Part shown: piece by piece, positions 9,105 to 16,997 of the stretch
Layout: each line of letters begins with the position of its first letter
Position numbering within the stretch: position 1 is the first letter of the stretch
Source of the DNA: Micromonospora sp. WMMD1128
GTDB taxonomy: Bacteria > Actinomycetota > Actinomycetes > Mycobacteriales > Micromonosporaceae
Direction of reading: 5' to 3'
NCBI RefSeq assembly: GCF_027497235.1
Contig: NZ_CP114902.1
Span: 372,001 to 436,000, forward strand
DNA length: 64,000 nt
The notes under the pieces: model-generated
Told to the model about the DNA's origin: nothing
Databases searched by the model: none
Seen by the model: only the letters and a program-made list of their open reading frames with translations
Translations under genes and position numbers: made by a program

Positions 9105-10736
9105 ATGGGCGGAGCGGTCAGGAACGGCGTGCAACTGCTCGGTGAGCGGTACCGGCTGGTCGAGCAGTTGGGCGCCGGTGGCATGTCGGTGGTCTGGCGC
9201 GGCTACGACGAGGTGCTCGGCCGGCAGGTGGCGGTCAAGGTGCTCGCCTCGCGGCTCGCCAGCGACAAGGCGTTCCGGCACCGGATCCGCGTCGAGGCGC
9301 AGGCCGCCGCGCGGCTCTGCCACCCCAACATCACCAACGTGTACGACTACGGCGAGTCCGTCCAGGTCGGGCTGACCGTGCCGTACGTGGTCATGGAGCT
9401 TGTCGACGGCGGCCCGCTCAGCGGCCGGCTCGGCCGGGACGGGCAGCTTCCCTGGCGGGAGGCGCTGACCATCGGCGCGGAGGTCGCCTCGGCGCTCGCC
9501 ACCGCGCACGCCCGGGGCGTGGTGCACCGCGACGTCACCCCCGGCAACGTCATGCTCACCCCCAACGGGGTGAAGGTCGTCGACTTCGGCATCTCGGCGC
9601 TCGTCGGGGAGAGCGACAAGGGGCCGGACGGCGCGTTGCTCGGCACGCCCGCCTACCTCGCGCCGGAGCGGCTGGACAACGGCCACGTCTCGCCGGCCAC
9701 CGACGTCTACGCGGTCGGCCTGCTGCTCTACCGGATGCTCACCGGGCGGCTGCCGTGGCAGGCCAGCACCACCACCGAGATGCTGCGCGCCCACATGTAC
9801 CGCGACCCCGACCCGATGCCCCCGGTGCCGGGGCTTCCGGCGCCGGTCGCCGACCTGGTCCACCGTTGCCTGGCCAAGCGCCCCGAGGACCGGCCGGTCA
9901 CCGCCGAGGTGGCCCGTACGCTCGCCGAGGCGGTCGGGATCGCGTCGATCGTGCCGGTGTCCCCGGCGTTCGGCCCCGTCGACCCGGTGCTGGCCGAGAA
10001 CGCGAACACCACGATCCTGCCCTGGTCGGCGGCGACCGACGCGCTGCCGTACTCGTCGATCCGCACCCGGACCCGACGTTCGGCGGCCCGGCGGCGCAGG
10101 GTGGAGGCCGGGGTGGCCGCCGCCGGGTTGATCGCGGTCACCGCCACGATGTGGGGTCTGACGTCGAAGAGCCCGGCCAGCGGCGGGGTGGAACCGACCG
10201 AGGCACGGATGGGCCTGCCCGAGCCGGTGCCCTGCGCGGTCGACTACTCGTTGCGCCGCGACACCGGCAAGGACTTCTCCGCCGAGCTGACACTCACCAA
10301 CACCGGCGCCCGGGAGCTGCGCGACTGGACCATGAGCTTCAGCTTCCCCGGCAAGCAGGCGGTGACCACCGCCCAACCCGCGGTACGCCAGGTGGGGCGG
10401 ACGGTGTCGGTCGCGGCGCCGACGTCCGCGCCGGCACTGGCACCGGGCGCGTCGACGAAGCTGACGCTGGCCGGGCGCTACACCGGGAGCAACACGCTGC
10501 CGGTGGCGTTCACGCTCGGCGGCCACCCGTGCGGGGTGCAGGTGTCGGGCATCGCCGGTTCGGTTCCGGTCACCACCGCGCCGAAGACGAAGGCCCCGGC
10601 CAAGCCGGCCACGAAGACCACGAAGACCGTGGCCAAGAGCGGGCCGGCGAAGGCGAAACCGAAGCCGGCGCCGAAGGCCAAGCCGCCGAAGCCACCCAAG
10701 GCCAAGGGCAAGGAGAGCGGCAAGGGAAAAGGCTAG
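9105..10736 (+). CDS. Membrane Ser/Thr protein kinase with extracellular CBM2-like domain
   Basis: 543 residues. Hanks-type kinase: GAGGMSVVW (23-31), ATP-binding K45, HRDVTPGNVM with catalytic D143, DFG at 160-162 and an APE motif. After an Arg-rich juxtamembrane stretch there is one membrane helix (about 334-351). Outside the membrane, residues 376-480 resemble a family-2 carbohydrate-binding module: beta-rich, a Cys pair C377/C476 placed as in the CBM2 disulfide, and W408. The usual PASTA repeats are absent, so the sensor may recognise polysaccharide. The tail (490-543) is Lys/Pro/Ala/Gly-rich. The stop at 10734-10736 comes right after the GGGAAAA heptamer described at 10724; the same tail composition continues in the -1 frame to 10807. 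Confidence 0.92.
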   Translation: MGGAVRNGVQLLGERYRLVEQLGAGGMSVVWRGYDEVLGRQVAVKVLASRLASDKAFRHRIRVEAQAAARLCHPNITNVYDYGESVQVGLTVPYVVMELVDGGPLSGRLGRDGQLPWREALTIGAEVASALATAHARGVVHRDVTPGNVMLTPNGVKVVDFGISALVGESDKGPDGALLGTPAYLAPERLDNGHVSPATDVYAVGLLLYRMLTGRLPWQASTTTEMLRAHMYRDPDPMPPVPGLPAPVADLVHRCLAKRPEDRPVTAEVARTLAEAVGIASIVPVSPAFGPVDPVLAENANTTILPWSAATDALPYSSIRTRTRRSAARRRRVEAGVAAAGLIAVTATMWGLTSKSPASGGVEPTEARMGLPEPVPCAVDYSLRRDTGKDFSAELTLTNTGARELRDWTMSFSFPGKQAVTTAQPAVRQVGRTVSVAAPTSAPALAPGASTKLTLAGRYTGSNTLPVAFTLGGHPCGVQVSGIAGSVPVTTAPKTKAPAKPATKTTKTVAKSGPAKAKPKPAPKAKPPKPPKAKGKESGKGKG

Positions 10737-10807
10737 GCGAACAGCCGGAGGGGGGTGGGCCCGGCAAGGGCAAGGGACCGAAGGGGCCCAAGGGGCCGAA
10801 GGGCTGA
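10724..10807 (+). other. Candidate -1 frameshift site and out-of-frame continuation of the kinase tail
   Basis: The heptamer G GGA AAA at 10724-10730 has the X XXY YYZ slippery form in the kinase reading frame and is followed by GGC and TAG. Moving to the -1 frame gives 25 further codons rich in Gly, Lys and Pro, like the tail before the stop, ending in TGA at 10805-10807. Two GGGCCC boxes near 10757-10762 and 10788-10793 could pair as a downstream stem. A plain frameshift mutation or a sequencing error gives the same picture. Confidence 0.45.
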
Positions 10808-10810
10808 CGG

Positions 10811-11479
10811 TCAGGTCAGCTCCGCGAAGCGCTGCACCTGGTTGATGCTGCCCTCCACGATGAGCACGCTGTCCGGCGTCAGGACGGTGTCCGGATCGGT
10901 GTAGCGGAACGGCTCGCCGGGCAGCTTCGCGCCGACCACCATCACCCCGTACCGGTCCCGCGGGGCGACCTCACGTAGCCTGCGCCCCACCAGCGGCGGG
11001 GGCACTCGCACCTTGGCGATCGCGAAGTCGTCGCCGAACTCGATGAAGTCGAGCATCCGGCTGATGATCAGGTGCGCGACCCGTTCGCCGGTCTCCGCCT
11101 CCGGGAAGACGACGTGGTGCGCGCCGACCGAGTGCAGGATCTTGGCGTGCTTCTCCGAGGTGGCACGCGCCCAGATCTGCGGGATGCCCAGCTCGGTCAG
11201 GGCCAGCACGGTGAGCACGCTCGCCTCGACCGAGGCGCCGATGGCCACCACCACCCGCGGGAAGTCCGCCACGCCGAGCTGGCGCAGCGCCGTCTCCTCG
11301 GTGGCGTCGGCCTGCACCACCCGGTCCAGCTCGGCGGCCCACCGTTGGACCCGGGGCGCGTCGCGGTCGACGGCGAGTACGTCGTGGCCGAGGCGGGTCA
11401 GCGCCCGGGCGAGGTGGTAGCCGAACCGACCCAGGCCGATCACGATGACGCCGGTGTCGTCCGAGTGTCTAGCCGACAA
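10811..11479 (-). CDS. trkA: TrkA-type potassium channel regulatory subunit
   Basis: 222 residues from TTG at 11479. N-terminal RCK Rossmann domain with GLGRFGYHLA (nucleotide-binding GxGxxG), then an RCK_C domain near 145-222 (LVGRRLREVAPR...). It is the cytosolic gating subunit of a Ktr/Trk system, expected to bind ATP/ADP or NAD(H) and, at RCK_C, possibly c-di-AMP. The start lies inside the last 11 bases of trkH, so the two subunits are translationally coupled. The gene ends just after the kinase tail in convergent orientation. Confidence 0.93.
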   Translation of the reverse strand: MSARHSDDTGVIVIGLGRFGYHLARALTRLGHDVLAVDRDAPRVQRWAAELDRVVQADATEETALRQLGVADFPRVVVAIGASVEASVLTVLALTELGIPQIWARATSEKHAKILHSVGAHHVVFPEAETGERVAHLIISRMLDFIEFGDDFAIAKVRVPPPLVGRRLREVAPRDRYGVMVVGAKLPGEPFRYTDPDTVLTPDSVLIVEGSINQVQRFAELT

Positions 11480-12863
11480 TGGGTTGCTCCTCTGGATAGC
11501 GGTACAAACGTCGCCTGGTGTTCAACGCGAGCGCCGATCCGAGGGTGAGCGGGCCGACCCGACCGATGTACATGAGCGCGGTCAGCACGTACTGGCCGTG
11601 CGGTGGCAGCTCCCGGCTGAGTCCGACGGTGAGCCCGGTGGTGCTGAACGCGGAGGTGACCTCGAACAGCGCGGCGTAGAAGCGCACGTGCGAGGTGAAC
11701 ACGATCAACCCGACCGTGCCGGCGGCCACGAGCGCCACGCTGAGCAGGGCGACCGTCAGCGCCTGCCGCTGGCTGGCCGGCGACACCCGGCGGCGCCCGA
11801 CCGTGGTGTCCGGCTCGCCGCGCAACTCCGCCCAGATCGCGAAGCCGAGCAGGAAGAACGTGGAGACCTTGATGCCGCCGGCGGTGCTGGCGCTGCCGCC
11901 GCCGATGAACATCAGGCCGATCAACATCGGGTAGCTCTCCTCGGCGAGCCGGTCGACGTTGATCACGTCGAAGCCGGCGGTCCGGCTCAACGCGATCTGA
12001 CCGAACGCGGCCAGCACCTTGCCCGGCGCGTCGTAGGTGCCGATCGTGCCCGGGTTGGTCCACTCGGCCAGCAGCAGGTAGCCGAAACCGAACGCGGTGA
12101 GCACCACGCTGCCCCAGACGGTGAGCTTGGTAGCCACCGCCCAGCGTGCCGGCCGCCGCCACTCCCGCGTCGCCTCGAACAACGCCGGGAAGCCGAGCCC
12201 GCCGATGATCGAGCCGAAGCTGAGTGACAGCGTCACCCACGGGTCCCGGGAGAAGGCGACCAGCCCGTCGGAGTAGAGGGTGAAGCCGTTGTTGTTGAAC
12301 GCCTGGACCGAGTGGAACACGGCGAACCACAGCGCGTGCCCCGGCGGATAGTCGTAGGCGAACCAGAAGCGCGCGCTGAGCACGGCGGTCATCACGGCTT
12401 CGGTGACGAAGACGGTGGCCGCGATCCGGAGCAGCAGCCGGCGCACGTCACCGAGACCGAACTCGGCGCTCTCGGCCTGCACGAGCAGCCGGTTACGCAG
12501 GCCGAGCTGTCGGGAGACCGCCAGGATCACCAGCGACGCGCCGGTCAGGATGCCGAGGCCGCCGAGTTGGGTCAGCACCATGATCGTCACGAGCCCGAAG
12601 TTGTTCCAGTAGGTCGGCGTGTCGACCATCGTCATGCCGGTGACCGAGACCGCCGACGTGGCGGTGAACAGCGCGGTCGAGAACGGGGTCCACCGGTGCG
12701 CGTGGTCGGCCCAGGGCAGCATGAGCACGCCGGTGCCGATCAGGATCACCGCCAGGAACCCGAGCGGCACCAGCCGTACCGGCTTCCGGAGCAGACGGCG
12801 CACCACGTCATCTTCCGTCCGGAGATTCACCGGCAGGTCAGGAACCGACCAACTGCACGCCAA
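11469..12863 (-). CDS. trkH: TrkH/KtrB-family potassium transporter membrane subunit
   Basis: Up to 464 residues. Multiple hydrophobic segments with four pore-like repeats: for example TATSAVSVTGM, NNGFT, GFDVINVD/AGGIKVSTF and SAFSTTGLTVGL. These match the four P-loops of the TrkH/KtrB superfamily, whose conserved glycines line the filter. The outermost start is TTG at 12863. GTG at 12806 or 12803, which begins directly before the basic RRLLRKPVRLVPLG stretch, is an equally plausible start and gives about 445 residues. Partner trkA overlaps the 3' end. Divergent from the glycerophosphodiesterase gene. Confidence 0.93.
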   Translation of the reverse strand: MACSWSVPDLPVNLRTEDDVVRRLLRKPVRLVPLGFLAVILIGTGVLMLPWADHAHRWTPFSTALFTATSAVSVTGMTMVDTPTYWNNFGLVTIMVLTQLGGLGILTGASLVILAVSRQLGLRNRLLVQAESAEFGLGDVRRLLLRIAATVFVTEAVMTAVLSARFWFAYDYPPGHALWFAVFHSVQAFNNNGFTLYSDGLVAFSRDPWVTLSLSFGSIIGGLGFPALFEATREWRRPARWAVATKLTVWGSVVLTAFGFGYLLLAEWTNPGTIGTYDAPGKVLAAFGQIALSRTAGFDVINVDRLAEESYPMLIGLMFIGGGSASTAGGIKVSTFFLLGFAIWAELRGEPDTTVGRRRVSPASQRQALTVALLSVALVAAGTVGLIVFTSHVRFYAALFEVTSAFSTTGLTVGLSRELPPHGQYVLTALMYIGRVGPLTLGSALALNTRRRLYRYPEEQPIVG

Positions 12864-12898
12864 CCACGCCGGGTCTGCTGTGCGTACCCATCGCCGAC

Positions 12899-12912
12899 AG
12901 GAGACGGCGTTG
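12899..12912 (+). promoter_or_regulatory. Ribosome binding site fixing a TTG start
   Basis: AGGAG at 12899-12903 lies six bases before TTG at 12910-12912, immediately before an Arg-Arg signal peptide. This decides the start of the glycerophosphodiesterase among several upstream in-frame candidates. Confidence 0.75.
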
Positions 12913-14028
12913 CGACGTACCCTTTCCGCCCTCGGCGTGGCCGGCGCGCTGCTCGCGGCGGCGGCCCTGGTGGCGCCGGCCGTGGCTGCCCAGGCCGGCC
13001 CGGATCCCCGCGCCGAGCGACCCCGCGCGGCCCAGCGACCGATCGTGATCGGCCACCGCGGCGCGAGCGGCTACCGGCCGGAGCACACCCTGGAGTCCTA
13101 CCGGCTGGCCATCCGGCAGGGCGCCGACTTCATCGAGCCGGACCTGGTCTCGACGAAGGACGGCGTCCTGGTCGCCCGGCACGAGAACGAGATCTCCGGT
13201 ACGACGGACGTGGCGGCACACCCCGAGTTCGCCGCCCGCAGGGCGACGAAGACCATCGACGGGGTGGCGGTCACCGGCTGGTTCACCGAGGACTTCACGC
13301 TTGCCGAGCTGAAGACGCTGCGCGCCAAGGAGCGGCTGCCGCAGGTGCGGGTGACCAACACCGCGTTCGACGGCAAGCTGGAGATCCCCACCCTGCAGGA
13401 GGTCATCGACCTGGCCCGGGCCGAGTCGAAGGCGCGCGGCCGGACCATCGGCGTCTACCCGGAGACGAAGCACCCGACCTACTTCGCCTCGATCGGGCGC
13501 CCGCTGGAGGAGCCGCTGGTCACGGTGCTCCGCCGCAACCGGCTGACCCACCGCGACGACCCGGTCTTCATCCAGAGCTTCGAGACGGCCAACCTGCGCA
13601 AGCTCGACAAGCTGACCGACGTGCGGCTGGTCCAGCTCATGGACGCCACCGGCGCGCCCTACGACTTCACCGCGGCCGGTGACCGCCGGACCTACGCCGA
13701 TCTGGCCACCACCGCCGGCCTGGCCTGGGTGTCCCGGTACGCCGACGGAGTCGGCCTGAACAAGAACCTGATCGTGCCCCGCGACAGCGCCGGCCGGCTG
13801 CTCACGCCGACCTCGGTGATCCGGGACGCGCACCGGCTCAGCCTGGTGGTGCACGCCTGGACGTTCCGCGCCGAGAACCAGTTCCTGCCGCTGGACTTCC
13901 GGCTCGGCGCCGACCCGAACGCGCGCGGCGACATCACCGCCGAGTACGAACTCTTCTTCGACCTGGGCCTGGACGGCGCGTTCGCCGACCAGCCCGACAC
14001 CGCCGTCGCCGCCCGCGCCGGCCGCTGA
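12910..14028 (+). CDS. Secreted glycerophosphodiester phosphodiesterase
   Basis: 372 residues from TTG. Signal peptide with basic start (LRRTLSALGVAG) and cleavage near AVAAQA. The GDPD barrel begins with VIGHRGASGYRPEHTLESY, followed by IEPDLVSTKDGVLVARHE: catalytic His and metal-binding Glu/Asp of the GlpQ family. Length, the export signal and the GlpQ-like insertion (RATKTIDGVAVTGWFTEDFTLAELKTL) fit an extracellular enzyme that releases glycerol-3-phosphate from deacylated phospholipids or teichoic acids. Often phosphate-regulated, but I see no clear PHO box. Upstream it diverges from trkH with less than about 100 bp between them. Confidence 0.93.
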   Translation: MRRTLSALGVAGALLAAAALVAPAVAAQAGPDPRAERPRAAQRPIVIGHRGASGYRPEHTLESYRLAIRQGADFIEPDLVSTKDGVLVARHENEISGTTDVAAHPEFAARRATKTIDGVAVTGWFTEDFTLAELKTLRAKERLPQVRVTNTAFDGKLEIPTLQEVIDLARAESKARGRTIGVYPETKHPTYFASIGRPLEEPLVTVLRRNRLTHRDDPVFIQSFETANLRKLDKLTDVRLVQLMDATGAPYDFTAAGDRRTYADLATTAGLAWVSRYADGVGLNKNLIVPRDSAGRLLTPTSVIRDAHRLSLVVHAWTFRAENQFLPLDFRLGADPNARGDITAEYELFFDLGLDGAFADQPDTAVAARAGR

Positions 14029-14061
14029 TTTCCGCCTGTCGGCTCGTCGGCTTCTTGGCTT

Positions 14062-14094
14062 GTCGGGGTGCCCGCACGATGCGGGTGCCCCGAC
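14062..14094 (+). terminator. Hairpin after the glycerophosphodiesterase gene
   Basis: GTCGGGG..CCCGCA pairs with TGCGGG..CCCCGAC around a CGA loop; a two-base mismatch interrupts the 15-bp stem. There is no U-tract, as is usual in this GC range. Position 34 bp past the stop supports a terminator role. Confidence 0.5.
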
Positions 14095-14225
14095 GCACGT
14101 CCGGCTCGTGGTGTGGGCCGCTCTGGGGGCCTCCGGCCGGCCCACGTCGGCTGTTGGCGCTCGGGACTGCCGCTTGTCTCATCCCGGGAGAGGCTCCTCG
14201 CCTGCTGCCTTTGGACTCAAGCGTT

Positions 14226-14270
14226 CCGCTGGCCGCTGGCCGCTGGCCGCTGGCCGCTGGCCGCTGGCCG
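14226..14270. repeat. CCGCTGG heptamer tandem repeat (6.4 copies)
   Basis: Six perfect head-to-tail copies of CCGCTGG followed by CCG, in non-coding DNA. The unit length is not a multiple of three. Probably a slipped-strand microsatellite. Confidence 0.85.
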
Positions 14271-14352
14271 CGTCAGGCCACGAGGACCGGGAGCACGAGT
14301 CGTTTGCCGCTGTCAGCTCTAAAGGCGGGCGAAGGGGAGTGCCCGTGCGGCG

Positions 14353-14659
14353 CCTAGCAACTTGATGGCGAAAATGGATCGGCCTGTGCGTGGGCCACCG
14401 GCCCGCAGACACCCGTGGCGTTCCAGTCGTGGCTCGCTCCGTCGACGGGTGGAACGCTAGGGGTGGCTTGGATCGCGCCGTCGAACTCGGCCGCCCTCAC
14501 CGTGACCGCCGTGGACCGCGTCGGGGTCCACCGCCGAGCGCGCGGCGGCGCGTGGCGTTCGCTGCCACCGCTCGCCATGGTGACCACGGACCTGTGGGCC
14601 CCGGCGTGACCTGCTTGGCGGGTCCGGGCGTGAGTCGTCTACGCCATCAAGTTGCTAGG
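14353..14659. repeat. Perfect 18-bp inverted repeat bounding a 271-bp non-coding segment
   Basis: CCTAGCAACTTGATGGCG at 14353-14370 recurs as its exact reverse complement at 14642-14659. The enclosed segment has no credible gene but contains an inner 8-bp hairpin (GCGTTCCA at 14418, TGGAACGC at 14450). I see no clear target-site duplication. It may be a small non-autonomous transposon-like element or a pair of regulator sites next to the GntR gene. Confidence 0.7.
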
Positions 14660-14669
14660 AGGCGCGAGG

Positions 14670-14900
14670 CTACTGTCCCGGTGGCTGGGCGACGTAGGTG
14701 CCGCGACCGGGCTGGCCGGTGATCAGCTCGCGATCGTGCAGCAGAGACAGAGCGCGCGAGGCGGTGTTCATGTGGACGCCGTAACTTTCGGCAAGCTCGC
14801 GCGTCGAGGGCAGCTTGTCGCCGGGCTTCAACTCGCCGCTCCTGATCTTCGCGGCGAGTTCGTTGGCGATGTGGCGGTATGGGGCTTCGGCTGTGGGCAT
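14670..14900 (-). CDS. Minimal GntR-family transcriptional regulator
   Basis: 76 residues, essentially one winged helix-turn-helix: YRHIANELAAKIRSGELKPGDKLPSTRELAESYGVHMNTASRALSLLHDRELITGQPGRGTYV. This is the classical GntR DNA-binding signature with nothing after the wing, so the usual effector-binding domain is missing. Stand-alone GntR domains of this size are typical of YtrA-like repressors and of regulators on actinomycete integrative elements. It is divergent from two small genes, and the space between holds two dyad-symmetric sequences that are likely operators. Start ATG at 14900. Confidence 0.85.
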   Translation of the reverse strand: MPTAEAPYRHIANELAAKIRSGELKPGDKLPSTRELAESYGVHMNTASRALSLLHDRELITGQPGRGTYVAQPPGQ

Positions 14901-14952
14901 GGTGAGGACTCCGGTTGGTTCGGCACCTCCGATCATGCCGGGCCTACACCAG

Positions 14953-14968
14953 CAACTGCAACAAGTTG
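14953..14968. promoter_or_regulatory. Candidate GntR operator 1 (inverted repeat)
   Basis: CAACT-GCAACA-AGTTG, five-base arms with a six-base gap, in the divergent promoter region of the GntR gene. It shares the CAAGTTG core with the 18-bp inverted repeat beyond the 3' end of the same gene. Confidence 0.35.
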
Positions 14969-14991
14969 AACGCACGAGCCTCATGCTCGAC

Positions 14992-15012
14992 CTACACAAA
15001 TATTTTGGGTAG
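14992..15012. promoter_or_regulatory. Candidate GntR operator 2 (AT-rich palindrome)
   Basis: CTACACAAA-TAT-TTTGGGTAG: nine-base arms with one mismatch. It is the most AT-rich spot in this part of the window and lies midway between the divergent GntR and small-protein genes. Confidence 0.5.
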
Positions 15013-15174
15013 GCTGACCGCGTCCGGCTCCGGTTGGTTCGGCAAACCTCGGGAGTCGGGCCCGGATTGGGCTCCGGGGCCGTACCGCCGAACGGGCTGC
15101 GGTCTCGGTGCCGGCGACCCGCCCGCGTCCCCCATCCGTGGGCGGGTCGCCTCCAACGGCTGGGAGGAGAACCC

Positions 15175-15342
15175 GTGCGCAACCTGTTCCCACCCGCGCG
15201 GCGAAGGCGCGGGCGTCGGCTTCCGGACGAGGGCTGGCATCACTCGGAGTCGTGCCGGCCGCTCAGCGTCGGGCAGATCCGCGAGCGGCGGCTTCGCAAG
15301 CGGGCGCTCAAGCGCTGGCTCGCGTCGGGGGCGTACCGGTGA
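15175..15342 (+). CDS. Small basic hypothetical protein
   Basis: 55 residues from GTG 15175, after a strong GGGAGGAG ribosome site at 5-base spacing. Very basic (about 15 Arg), with one Cys and two adjacent His in the middle. No family recognised. Its stop overlaps the GTG of the next gene (GTGA), so the two are coupled. Opposite the GntR gene, whose product probably controls both. Confidence 0.6.
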   Translation: MRNLFPPARRRRGRRLPDEGWHHSESCRPLSVGQIRERRLRKRALKRWLASGAYR

Positions 15343-15584
15343 GCCGGGAGCGGTTCGTCGTACACCTGCCGGTGCTCGCGGCCGACCTCGACGGCGCCCG
15401 GGGCTTCGCGCGGGCCATCTGCCGGGCGCTCGGTTTCCTGGCCGACGTGGAGCGCGCCGGGACGACCGTGTCGCGGGAGGACGAGCAGTCCGTACGCCAC
15501 TGGGTCTGGTGTGACCGGGTGCTCGACGGGGGTCGGCGCTGCCCGCGTGCTGCCGACCACGACGGGGAGTGTGGCCGGCGGTGA
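15339..15584 (+). CDS. Small conserved-type hypothetical protein with Cys/His C-terminus
   Basis: 81 residues from GTG 15339. Starts MSRERFVVHLPVLAADLDGA and ends with a candidate metal site: WCDR, then RRC, then DHDGEC (three Cys and one His within 23 residues). I recall small proteins of this pattern beside GntR regulators in actinobacteria, but no function is known to me. Translationally coupled to the 55-residue gene. It could be a small zinc-ribbon-like protein; this is inference. Confidence 0.65.
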   Translation: MSRERFVVHLPVLAADLDGARGFARAICRALGFLADVERAGTTVSREDEQSVRHWVWCDRVLDGGRRCPRAADHDGECGRR

Positions 15585-15610
15585 ATGGGCGGGCCCGACA
15601 TTCCGGCCGC

Positions 15611-15631
15611 GCCCCGCGTGGTGGGCGGGGC
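15611..15631 (+). terminator. Hairpin after the small-gene pair
   Basis: GCCCCGC and GCGGGGC, seven perfect pairs with a seven-base loop, 27 bp after the stop of the 81-residue gene. No T-run. Confidence 0.4.
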
Positions 15632-15790
15632 CATCCCGGGTCGGCGCGGTTACGAGGTGGTGTCCGGGGTTGTAACGCGCGGCCATCCGGCCCCGGAGAC
15701 TTGTGTGCGCCGACCACATAGCCCGTGGGTGACGTCACTTCTAGCGTGAGCCGACAACTGACAATCCTCCTGTCCTCACCTGGAGTCGCA

Positions 15791-16993
15791 ATGACGATCC
15801 GGCACACGCGACGGGTGTTCCTTTCCGCCGCCACGATGATGGCGGCCACGCTTGCTGCCACGGCGTGTGGCAGCCCGCAGGACACCGCCTCCGGCGGCGG
15901 CGACGCCGCGCCGGTCAAGGTCGGCCTGGTCTACTCCCAGTCCGGGCCGCTGGCCAGCTACGGCAAGCAGTACATCGAAGGGTTCAAAGCCGGCCTGGAC
16001 TTCGCCACCAAGGGCACCGGCAAGGTCGGTGACCGCACGATCGAGGTGACCGAGGCCGACGACGCGGGCGACCCGGCCAAGGCCGTGTCCGCCGCCAAGG
16101 ACCTGATCGGCAAGGGTACGAAGATCATCGCCGGGTCCACCTCCTCCGGGGTGGCGCTCCAGGTGGCCCCGATCGCCGCGCAGAACAAGGTGCTGTTCAT
16201 CTCCGGCCCGGCCGCCACGGACGGGGTGACCGGCGCGAACAAGTACACCTTCCGGTCCGGGCGGCAGTCCTGGCAGGACGTGGTGACCGCTCGGTCGTTC
16301 ATCGGCGACGCGACGGGCAAGAAGGTCGTCGTCTTCGCCCAGGACGGCGCGTTCGGCGACGCGAACGAGGCCGCCGTCAAGGCCGTCATCGGCGGCGCCG
16401 GCGCGACCGTGAGCAGCGTACGCGCGCCGGCGAGCGCCACCGAGTTCACGCCGTTCGCCAGCCAGATCAAGGGCGCCAAGCCGGATCTGCTCTTCGTCGC
16501 CTGGGCCGGCACCACCGCCGGCGCGATGTGGCAGACGCTCGACCAGCAGGGCGTGCTCGCCTCCACCACGGTCGTCACCGGCCTGGACATCCGCGCGTCC
16601 TGGCCGACGTTCGGCGCGGCCGGCAACAAGATCTCGTTCCTGTCGCACTACTTCGACGGGGCAAGCGACACCGAGGCCGCCAAGGCCGCCAAGGCGAAGA
16701 TCCCCGGCGGCACGCTCGACCTGTTCCACCCGGACGGGTTCGCCGCCGCGCAGATGATCGTCCGCGCGGTGCAGGAGGGCGGCGACGACGTGGAGAAGAT
16801 GGTCACCGCGCTTGAGGGCTGGGAGTTCGAGGGCGTCAAGGGCGCCATGAAGATCCGCGCCGAGGACCACGCGCTGCTCCAGCCGATGTACCAGGCCAAG
16901 CTCACCGGCAGCGGCACCGCGTTCACGGCCACCGCGCAGAAGACCCTGACCGGCGACGAGAGCGCGCCGCCGGTCGCGCAGATGAAGGGCTGA
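15791..16993 (+). CDS. ABC transporter substrate-binding lipoprotein (branched-chain amino acid type)
   Basis: 400 residues from ATG 15791 (GGAG six bases upstream). An N-terminal signal with a lipobox-like LAATAC anchors it; the mature protein is a type-I periplasmic-binding fold (VKVGLVYSQSGPLASYGKQYIEGFKAGLDFA...), the LivJ/amide-urea family. First gene of a five-gene operon: binding protein, two ATPases, two permeases. Ligand not deducible; branched-chain amino acids, amides or other small organic compounds are possible. The 206 bp upstream carry no clear gene and presumably hold the promoter. Confidence 0.93.
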   Translation: MTIRHTRRVFLSAATMMAATLAATACGSPQDTASGGGDAAPVKVGLVYSQSGPLASYGKQYIEGFKAGLDFATKGTGKVGDRTIEVTEADDAGDPAKAVSAAKDLIGKGTKIIAGSTSSGVALQVAPIAAQNKVLFISGPAATDGVTGANKYTFRSGRQSWQDVVTARSFIGDATGKKVVVFAQDGAFGDANEAAVKAVIGGAGATVSSVRAPASATEFTPFASQIKGAKPDLLFVAWAGTTAGAMWQTLDQQGVLASTTVVTGLDIRASWPTFGAAGNKISFLSHYFDGASDTEAAKAAKAKIPGGTLDLFHPDGFAAAQMIVRAVQEGGDDVEKMVTALEGWEFEGVKGAMKIRAEDHALLQPMYQAKLTGSGTAFTATAQKTLTGDESAPPVAQMKG

Positions 16994-16997
16994 GAAA

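Larger units (their letters stand above)
14029..14669. other. 641-bp gene-free stretch with hairpin, 7-bp tandem repeat and 18-bp inverted repeat
   Basis: No open frame here has codon bias or start signals like its neighbours. It holds a probable terminator hairpin (14062-14094), six copies of a 7-bp repeat (14226-14270) and a region bounded by a perfect 18-bp inverted repeat (14353-14659). The composition is slightly less GC-biased than the genes. Confidence 0.6.

Noticed and set aside
12838..14145. 435-codon minus-strand frame opposite the glycerophosphodiesterase
   Set aside because: Antisense shadow; the + frame has the signal peptide, catalytic motifs and ribosome site.
14390..14722. 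Open frames within the inverted-repeat segment
   Set aside because: No ribosome site, biased or conserved-looking protein; three overlapping frames are open equally, as expected from base composition.
15641..15682. GGTTAC...GTAAC half-sites before the amino-acid-type ABC transporter, considered as a GlnR box
   Set aside because: The spacing and the missing GAAAC half-sites do not fit the GTnAC-N6-GAAAC pattern.
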